A stretch of 64,000 nucleotides of DNA, taken from positions 50,858,873-50,922,872 of the forward strand of contig OZ022257.1 in the NCBI GenBank assembly GCA_963978905.1. Reading direction: 5' to 3'. This DNA comes from Trichostrongylus colubriformis. Taxonomy: Eukaryota > Nematoda > Chromadorea > Rhabditida > Trichostrongylidae. Position numbers and translations under genes: made by a program. Under the pieces are notes generated by a model. It had not been told where the DNA came from, ran no database searches, and was given only the letters and a program-made list of their open reading frames with translations. Shown piece by piece: positions 22,026-30,788 of the stretch; within the stretch, counting starts at the first letter, position 1, and each line of letters starts with the position of its first letter.

Positions 22026-23100
22026 ATATCTACATACCTCCCTAGACTGATTTGACCTCCTACCTTTGCTACGATGGATGCCGATGTGGTCTTTTTTCTG
22101 GTAATTTACATCATACTTACATAAAGTTGTTTGATCAGCTCTGACCACAAGGTGTTGATGTTCATGGATAGTAGCGCTGACACTTCGACGAAACTGCATC
22201 TATAGATTTTCGCGAGCGATTTACCACTGAAAATTTTCTGAAATTTTGCTTTTGAAACTTCCAGAAAAGTGACTGATAAGGTTGATAAGGCTAAATACTG
22301 TTGTTAGAGGCTGTAAGTCAATTTTTTTTCACAGCCAAGAACATATATGCCTATATAAACGTGATCCATTCCTAAAACATCAAGACAGCGCAAATCCAAT
22401 ACTTTACTATTCCTGGGAATACTCGAAATCCTTCCCGATGTTAGAAATTTGTGATTGTTACTACGCGTTCATCAAAATTTCTTTTACTAGGGTTACAACC
22501 TAAGTAAAGGAATAGCCAATGCCATAGGTGCTGTCTACGAGACAGTTCTAGCATTACCAGTTCTCTCTGATGCGCCACGCATCCGCTCTCAGTTGGGAAT
22601 CCTGGACCATTTGATGATCGGGACCTTCTGAGGATCAGGGGATGATCGGTCGGTGCTTTTATCCACGGTAAAATGGAAAATTAGATGGCTAGTTAGGGTA
22701 GGATTGATGTCTCATTGTTTCGTTAATGCCAGAATAACAAAAACACTTTTCCTGTGGAGGAATCTGTGCATCACGAACGGGAAGGTATAGATAGATAGAA
22801 TCAATCGAAAGATAAGCTCACCCAGCGTGGAAATCACGATGTTCCGTTTTAAATCGATTTTGTTTCCAACCTGTACGACTGGGAAAAATGACGAGGATCT
22901 TGACTGATAAATTCTGAAAAGATGGGCCCTTTCAAATTCGTCAATACTAGCACGAAGGCAAACGATCGTCATTGGTGGAAGAACATTAGAAGGCGCTTCA
23001 GGCACACCTTCCATGGAGTGTGGTAGGAACATCTCAGGTCCTCCTACCGATTTTCAGATTAAAGTCTTTCTGGTCTAGCCATCAATCACATCAGTTCCTT
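22026..23100 (-). pseudogene. RGK-like GTPase copy 2: exons 7 (start), 6 and 5
   Basis: Exon 5 (about 22837-22930, minus strand) is intact, with its TTTTTCAG acceptor, GNKIDLKRN (G4, guanine specificity) and a GTGAGC donor. Exon 6 (about 22120-22222) keeps EVSA-type G5 coding but has lost one base right after the acceptor (TTTCAG|TGGTAAATC versus parent TTTCAG|AGGGTAAATC), which puts the EVSA region out of frame. The exon 7 start also gained a stop. Exons 1-4 are not in this unit. It is a 3' partial duplicate, not a working gene. Confidence 0.8.
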
Positions 23101-23226
23101 CCCTCTCCTCTACCAGAATCAGGCGTTGGACGGGAAATTTCTCAACTCACGCCCGATTCTATTGAAGGAGGAATTTATGTTGAGCTAGCCTACATATTTC
23201 ATCCCTGAAGAAGGCTTGCAATGGTC

Positions 23227-23700
23227 TTAATTTGACAGTTTCATATCCCATTGCTAAGATCAAGGGCCGAGGAGGACATGTTACCTGTTATCCCAGGAAC
23301 TGTTATCTTTCCCTTGTGTATAATGTTAGTAGTTATAAAGAGAGTGGCAAAAATGATGGGTGCAATAGGTACCAGTACAAGGAAGCGTTCAGAAGTGAAA
23401 GAAAAGCAGTTACTGACAACGAAACAGAAAATGTAAAAGACCGCACTGGTGAGGGGCAAACCCATAACCCCAATCCTGCAGTTCTGGAACATGGTGGTCG
23501 AGGATATGTAAGCCATGGCCGCACTTATGGCAAAGTGTACCTCTCGTCACACGCTCCGGAATGCCATTTTGCAATTTTGAATTTCACAGTTATAATCAGT
23601 ACTCGGAGCTCCATGGATCCATGCGGGTCTCATTTTAAAGATCCATGGGAAGTTGAAGCCCCTTCCTTGTAAGGACTGGGCGGGATGATGCAACCTCGTG
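23227..23700. repeat. Unit-end block plus dispersed repeat insertion
   Basis: 23227-23275 matches 12712-12760 and 31926-31980. From about 23290 to 23530 the sequence matches 42605-42850 in inverse orientation (ATAGGTACCAGTACAAGGAA and following), so a dispersed repeat has been inserted or recombined here. Open frames in this stretch belong to that repeat. Confidence 0.55.
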
Positions 23701-24075
23701 GAGAGGATAGAACCTGAACATAAACATCGATGTCCGTCCAAGACATGTGTGTCATCGAGTCATGTGTCTCGGAGTCAGGACTTGCGAAATACCGTCCTCA
23801 CATGATACTGTACAGCCAGCAATATCCTCGATGATGAAATGTTGTATCCTAACTTCGAAAAGCAACACATCGAGAAATGGCCACGTTCTGCCAATTGGCT
23901 GGTCCCCACGTATTTTATGTTGCTAATCATTTCACTTCACCTTTTTTATGATTGGTTTTTTTTTACTGGATCTATGAACAAAATTCTTCCTGTTATCGTT
24001 TCGATTCTCGCTTTTAATAATTTTGTAGGAATTTTCTGAGTGGTCATGGGTTTTGTGCTTTTCTTTTCATTTCAG
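23700..24075. repeat. Upstream flank of gene X copy B
   Basis: Homologous to 14270-14674. It ends in a good acceptor (TTCATTTCAG at 24066-24075) that begins exon a of gene X copy B. The promoter and first exon of gene X, if present, were not identified. Confidence 0.55.
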
Positions 24076-24996
24076 TTTTCAAGATAACGATATTCAGCGA
24101 GTGAAATTGGTCGAATCTATATGTAGATGTGTAAAGCAGAATTCATCTGTTGCAGCTTCAATGAACTCGTCCAGTTCTTCATCGGTTCAAGTAATTGAAG
24201 ATGTTGCGATAATAATTCTCAGGCACCTAGCGGAAGAACGGTATCATGGTGGACCGTACACACATTGGATCAGATTAAGGGTAGGTCTTACCGTAGAGTA
24301 ACATGAGTTCCTTCGCTCTCCACTGCAGAATAGAATTTTTGAACTTCAGTCTTATTCTTTCGTGTTATTCAAGGTGGCTCTGAGATGGAATTTAGCAACT
24401 CCAGGTTTTGAGGTTTCTTTCATCTGTGCCCCCTATTCAAGAAGGATGTCGACAGTTGGTCAATGTGCAGGTTTCATGAGATGCAATGAAGGCTTTTAAG
24501 GCGTGAACAGGATCAACATTGAACACCGTATGGAAACGGTTGACGGTTGATCGATGTATAGAATACACGGGATGGGGTCTACGCCCTATAATGTGTGAAG
24601 CAGGGTTGAGTATTTCTCAAGAGGTCATGATGTTTGGTGTGTGACATACCACCATCCATCTTGACGTCGCATGAGGTGGACGCACTGCTTGATGTGGAAG
24701 GAGTCGTTTTGACAAATTAAAGTGGAGCAGATCGTAAGGGGGGGTCAATAAATTGTTTGCTTTTATAGAGACAAGTTTGTGAGAACATGTTCTATTCCTT
24801 GTAAGCTGTACTAAAAGTCGTGATCAAATGCTTTTTTGCCTCCAGGGTGTAAGCAAAGCGTTCGATCGTGTTGTCTGTCGCTATCTATCTAAGACTGTCG
24901 AAGTAGGAGTGGAAGAGGCAGGAGACTCTGTCGAGGTTTGTCGCTTTTCTCAGTTGTTCTGTGATCTCAGTTGTTCTGTGATCCTATATACCGTAC

Positions 24997-25588
24997 CAGC
25001 TGGCTGGCGCACACTACTGTGCGCGAAACACCACGTGCGTCAGTAGGTCGATAGAAATTGCTTTTTTCATGAGGACAGCGTATTTCCATTTTTCGGTATG
25101 AAAACGGGACATTCCGGTGCACGCTCCGCCCACCGTGGACGGAGCTTAACTAGCTCCATGTGTGGTCTTTACTTCTTATCCCATGCGTTACCCGTCCTGA
25201 ACTTGTCCCCATCTCCACAGGTCGTTTTTCATGGTTGCCCGAGCTCCGCCCACCACTTAAAATGCTCCGCTCATTGTGTCCACGCATCTGTCATGACTTT
25301 GAAAAACTCATTCCTAACCTTAATCCACCTTTTCCCCACGTTTGCGTTTATGAACCCAATTAACAATTTTCGGTCTTAAAACGGAACATTCTAGGTCACT
25401 CCCCACCCCCGTGGGCGGAGCTTAACTTGGTCCATATGTGGTCTTTACTTCCTGCCCTACCCATACCACACTTGGCCCCACGTGCGCAGGTCGTTTTTCA
25501 TATAATACCTATTTTCGTGACGAACGGATATACAAAGGGGGCGGACGGACAAAGGGACCGATAGGCAGACGAAGCGTTCTAGTAGAGA
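24997..25588 (+). mobile_element. 592-bp non-autonomous element in gene X intron, no target duplication
   Basis: Copy A has CCGTATAATAGAG (about 17247) where copy B has CCGTA, then 592 extra bases, then TAATAGAG. The insertion is therefore exact, between A and T, with no duplicated target. The element starts CCAGCTGGCTGGCGCACACT, holds two internal tandem units, and ends with a GACG-rich tail and AGACGAAGCGTTCTAG. Insertion between A and T without duplication is a Helitron habit, but the ends do not show the canonical TC start. Confidence 0.65.
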
Positions 25589-26424
25589 TAATAGAGTATC
25601 TCGCTCTATCACTTTTTTAGTTACTGCTATACCCTCTCGAATACACCACGGTTGTTAACATGCTTTTGATGTCATGCTTTGTGTCAGACTGTTTTGAAAA
25701 GCAGCCGTTGATGTAGGAGTGTGCCACGCAATTTTTTTACTGGTGCGAATAGAAGCCCATTTCAGATTTTCCAATGTTTTCAAGATGGTGGTGTTGATAA
25801 TTATACTAGGACGCTGTTCGAGAGCAAGGACACCGCTGTAGCTTTTCTAAGATAAGCCTTTCCTTTTTAACGATGTAAAGTTATAGGATAGAGCAGGTAA
25901 CTGTGGGTCGTTTCGGTATCCGAATGATTGCCGAATCGCTGAGTTCCAAAATCGCACTAAATCTGAGAAATACTTCGCGGAACGGTTGCTATAGCTCGTA
26001 ATTTATGTTTTCTTTTTGAATCGCGGTTGAGTATGGTTGAATTTCAAACGATCTCCAGTTTCACCTCTCAACAAAGTATCTGTAAAATTTGTAGAAACCG
26101 TAAAATTTCCCAAGACTGACTTGCTATAATCAGTAAAATTAAGACCAGCTTGTATCGGGTAACATACAGTAGGAATTCTCATTTGATCTAGTTGATATGA
26201 AGTATTTCTTTGGTATATAATAGGTTCCATGCGGTATTCCTTTTGTATTTGAAGCATTTTCAGGTGTATAGCCAGTTACGTCGATAAACCAATAGCTATT
26301 GACCTAGTAAATTACATCATTCATCCAGAAGACGATGATATCCTCGAGAGTCTTTGTAATTTCCAAGGTAGTTTGTTTCTAGTGTTGCGATGGTGAGGGC
26401 AGTTTTGTTAGTTATACATATTTT

Positions 26425-27206
26425 GGTTGTCCCAAAAGTCCTGTAGGATTTTTTCGATCATCATTTCTTTCTTCTTCTTCCCACGAACACCACTTAGACA
26501 ACAGCGTATTCACCATTGTTATCGACAGCACTCTCAGACCTCATAGATAGGTAGGTCGTTGATTCCCTCCTCTGAAAGCTCTGGGTAAGCTGATGGTCAG
26601 AAGGGGCAATGTCTAAAGAGTATGGCGGGTGGGGCTGCTGGACATCCCAGCCGAGCTCCTGTAGCTTGGCCTGGGTACCCTTCGCGACGTGGGAACGGGC
26701 GTCGTCATAACCGAGGGTGACCGCGGACCTCTTCCGGCGCTTTCTAGAACAGCGAGCCAGATGCTCGAGCTGGTGGGTGCATTTGCTAGAGGTGACTGTC
26801 TCGCCTTGTACCAGCACCTCATGGAAAAGCTTTCCTTCCGCGCCCCAGAGGTACACAGTCCTGAGCGTGGTTTGTCTTCCATGTCAATCTCGTCGTTGCT
26901 GAAGCTGATGAACCAGCGGCGCGCGGTCTCGTAGCTCACACATCCCTTGTCCAATGCAGCGTTGATGAAGTGACAAGTTTCCGTCTCTTTGTTAGCGCAA
27001 GACCACTCGTAGTAGATGACACCACGTGTTGGATGGGTATCGACTGCGGGCACTGTAGCTCTCTCCACGGAATCTGGTGTGCAATATATACTTTGTTTGA
27101 AAGCTTAGAAAACCTCCTACCACATTTCTGAACCGCCTAGATCTGTCTCGTAGTAAACAAGAATTATCGATTTTTTTGCAAATCCTCCAAGACTTTTGGG
27201 ACAACC
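26425..27206 (-). mobile_element. Internally deleted mariner
   Basis: Inverted tips GGTTGTCCCAAAAGTC (26425 and, inverted, ending 27206) enclose 782 bp, against about 1.28 kb for a full mariner. The minus strand encodes an N-terminal part with YETARRWFISF and DMEDKPRSG, then passes directly into the later catalytic part (ELGWDVQQPHPPYSLDIAPSD). The segment carrying the first catalytic Asp is missing, so it has no functional transposase. Frames shift between the two halves. It lies in the intron between the fourth and fifth exons of gene X copy B. Confidence 0.85.
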
Positions 27207-27210
27207 TATA

Positions 27211-27716
27211 CAGTAGCGGTCAAAAATATATGCGGTTCCGGATTTTAACCATAACTTTGGTCACCGTTTACATATCTCGTTCAAATTTTTTGTGTTTTGA
27301 AGGCAACTGTCATTCAGTGAAAGAAGGTATATCAGCCGAGCAGGGTGCAGTGTGAAGGTGGAAAAATTTATTTAACTGAAAACACTGAAAATGATCACCG
27401 CCGCGCTTCAGTGCTGTCAGGATTCCAAAGGACGGGTAATAATGTTCCAGCCTCATTCCGCACTATTTTTTGCATAACGGCTCGTTTCGTTGAGTAATAA
27501 GTTTTTTATCTAATTGAATTTTTGAAAGGCTCGACCATTTTTAGGGCTTCCAGATAGATATTTTATTACCTTCACACTGCATCCTACTCGGCTAAGATAC
27601 TTTTTTCATGAAGTAGCAGTTGCCTTCAAATTACTAAAAAAAGAGTTTGTAAACGTTGGCCATAATGGTGGTTATGTCCAAAACCGCATATATATATTTT
27701 TTTTTAACCGCTACTG
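27211..27716. mobile_element. Tc1-type MITE with long inverted repeats
   Basis: Ends CAGTAGCGGT...ACCGCTACTG with TA on each side (27209-27210, 27717-27718). The inverted arms extend roughly 190 bp, including the strings GGCAACTG and GCAGTGTGAAGGT. Relatives are at 53104-53599 and, truncated, at 45889. There is no transposase. It was inserted at the TA right next to the mariner end at 27206. Confidence 0.85.
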
Positions 27717-28018
27717 TATCTTGATAAATTTTTAGCAATTAAATCCATAATCTATCGTCGACCCCAATGTGAATGTGCCGCTTGTGAGCGCTTAGAAGAG
27801 CATGCAGGACCGGATGTTCTACTCATTGAAGAGTGTTGGTTTGTTTGTCTGCGTCCAGAATGTCCGATTCTCTTATTAGTCGGTTTACAGCTTCTTCTGA
27901 TGGCAGCGATTCCGACATGTTCTACGGAAGTGATGACGACTACTTTATTCCAAGACATTACTCGTCAGATGACTTCGATGACACTTATGACGATCTAAGT
28001 ACATTCTCCCATTTTTAA

Positions 28019-30619
28019 AAGTGCAACATTTTCGAATACACTGGATTCATCCACGTTCTTTAAAGATTCGCACGATGTGGACGAGAATTTGATGTGGTTG
28101 AGAGCTGAACTCATCATGTACGCCCATTTTTATGAAAGCCTGTGACAAGCACACATGGGCACCGTCGAGAATATGCTGCTTTTCCCTGTGCTTGATGATC
28201 TCTTTCTGGACTCTTAATTGGGATCCTATCTAGATCATAAATATTGAATAGAAATCACTGATGCAGATTTCAGCTGTCTCCATGCTTTTTTGCACATAAT
28301 TAATTGCGGTTTAAAATGTTTCATTTTGACTCTGATGCCTTCATTCACCTGAGAAATTGAGATTAATTTTAGCAGACAGGATGATTTGCTTATGCTCTCC
28401 GCTTCAAAGCTCTCTTTTTTCTAACTTAGAAGCTAAAACCTTCGGTAGTTGTTATCTCTGAATTCAGTATCTAATGTGTTTTTTGCTGGTTCTCCTTAAC
28501 GTTTGCTTGGCACTTTTCCCTTTGAACACATATTCACTTTTTATTCGTTTTTGAGCCTTAACCACAGTGCTTTGCTTAATAATACAGCCACTTATAAGTT
28601 GTCCACAAACTTTGTATACAGAGTGATTCAGAAATACTGTTTAAGTAAAAGGTGTAGCCGTATTCAGGTGCATTTGTGCACCAACCCCAAATTCCAGCTG
28701 AAAAAGAAAGTTTCGCTGAAAAGGATTCTCCGAGCATCTGATCTCCTTTGCATTGTTATCGGGATCCATTTGAAGGTTCAAAATGTTTCTAGTCTTACAT
28801 AAGTATCCAAGTTCGGCTCTGCACAAGATCAAATGATTAAATAATTCGTTTCTAGTCTACTTGGTGCCACGCTTCGATGAAAGCCTCTCTAAAATCTTTT
28901 GCCCTTTAAAATCTTTTACTCCTTCCAAATGGCATCACTCGGCCTAAGTTCTGTTTACCATAAAGCTTCAAGTAATCTTCCTACAGACAAAGGTCGGGAC
29001 CGTTTGTTATCCGAGTCAGAAGGTCCTTTCGGTGATGGCTTCGTCGTTATCGAGTGCTCCGGTTCACATTAAATGACCCAATAACTTGCATGAAAACAAG
29101 ATTTTGGTGAAGATTTCGAATCGCAAGACGAGAGAAGTGTACGACGCGCGAAGACTCGGTAACCGGATAGCTCATCCTTTCGACACGAGGCAAAATCAAA
29201 TGATTATTTGATCCCACACCATGACACCTCTCCCGTCAAAGTTCTTTTTACAATACTCGAGTACATTTCCTCGTGCGATAGTGTCAGCAGCGGTCCGGGA
29301 CGTCATAGCTGAGCCATTTGTCTCCACTACCTTTAGAAAAATCAATGTGTACTAACTTGAGGGAGTTTTTCGGAAATTTATTGGTGTCTGTATCATTATG
29401 CAGAGCACTGTAGTACTGTAGAGCTTCAGTTCCCAATTTCCAGTTCAGCGGTACTCGCAATCCCCTAGCTTCTGGTGAAGTAGAAGCTGCACCCCAATAA
29501 TTGCATTACCCTAATGAATGGGTTAACATTTTTGAACGTTCTCTTTCCGTTCTTAAATCGTTATAGATAATTCCATCAAACATTTTGTTTTGTATGAAGA
29601 ATTTCTTTATCGGTATTGTTGTGGCCTTACGAGGAATTATAAATCGTTTTTCTAATTTCAATTCTTTGATTTTCTCTATTTTTTTCGGGCGTAAGCGTGC
29701 GAGAAAACAACAAGCACTCCTTTTTGATTAGATTTCTCACACATCTGCGGGAAAAGGCTCTGAAAAACACTCCCGCATGGGTACTTGAAAATCGTATTCC
29801 AGTGCGAGGTTTGGTTTCAATAGTGATCTTAAGTTTGTTTCGCCCGGTAATGCAGGCTTCGTACAGTTTTTCTGCTCGTTGACCAGTCAGTTGCGAATAA
29901 AGCAGCGCGTCCATTCGCTAGCGTGCAGAATATTCGGCTCTACTTGATATTCTTATGATCTTTTGAGCCACTGAATCGATCATCACTGGTATGTAGGAGT
30001 AGCTCAATACAAGCAATATCTTATTTACAAGGTTATGATGACAACAGTTCTTTTCAATGTGCTCCAATAACAGAACTGTACACTCATGTCCAGACGACGT
30101 ACTGTAGCAAACACATTGATTTTATGTACATAAATGTTTTGTATAATTACATATAGTAATGTGGCAAAGAGGCTGTAATATAACAGAAATTAGGCCATAA
30201 TCCGTTGAACAAGCTCCTCACAGGATTTTGCTAGATGTCGTCCTCGAACCAGGAGTTTGTGCATCCATGATTGATCTGGAGGTTTATATTCTGAGGGTAC
30301 CTAAAAAGACTTGGCATTATGATCAATGGCTAGAGAATTACTTCTGGCTTCATTTAGGGGAAATTGGGGAAAAAGAAAAAAAGACGCACGGCTTCTAGCA
30401 TCGGAAAGTTCGGGGCTGGGGTCAGATCAGGGTAGCAAAAGATGGGAATTCTCCGGAGACGGGTTAAAAGGGTTAGACCCGGTTAAGTGAAGGTATCTGT
30501 AATTGGATGTTTACTTCAATAATCACTAGAAGATGGAAAGGAACCGAATTAGGCGTGCAGAAGGTAATTTGAGTAGGGCATTGGTTGAGGAAAACCTGAA
30601 CGAGGTCCTACTTAATCCA
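28019..30619. other. Spacer between gene X copy B and the parent GTPase gene
   Basis: Homologous to 18553-20339 with an extra stretch (about 28560-29460) absent there. The repeat block recurs at 29510-29760. A 99-codon frame at 28503-28802 is not conserved and is not called. No gene seen. Confidence 0.55.
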
Positions 30620-30788
30620 GTGGATAGAGTGGATCGTAGTTGTCGATACCGACTTGAAAAAGCTGAAAGAGAAGTAGCATTTTGTAGCCCCGACCCCCCA
30701 CCTCCCTAGAAAAGTGTACGAGATCTTGTGGTGATCCTACGGGAAAAATGGCTCCGAAGTTCTTTTGGAAATAGGGTCCCAAGGAGGG

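Larger units (their letters stand above)
24076..28018 (+). pseudogene. Gene X copy B: multi-exon gene of unknown function
   Basis: Exons with matching phases: 24076-24280, 24846-24935, 25766-25851, 26264-26367, 27736 to about 27858, and a last frame 27859-28018 ending TAA. Lengths of the middle exons (90, 86 and 104) equal those in copy A. Protein features mirror copy A: Ser-rich run, EDVAIIILRHLAEE, GVSKAFDRVV, a Cys-rich CECAACERL stretch, and an acidic tail with DDFDDTYDDLSTFSHF. The donor after the third exon is ATAAGC instead of GTGAGC, which should block splicing there. The intron before the Cys-rich exon is filled by a mariner and a MITE. Function unknown; the gene may be dead or alternatively spliced. 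It is convergent with the parent GTPase gene. Confidence 0.5.

Noticed and set aside
23232..23672. 146-codon plus-strand frame
   Set aside because: It spans the junction of the unit-end block and a dispersed repeat also found inverted at 42605-42850, where the frame differs.
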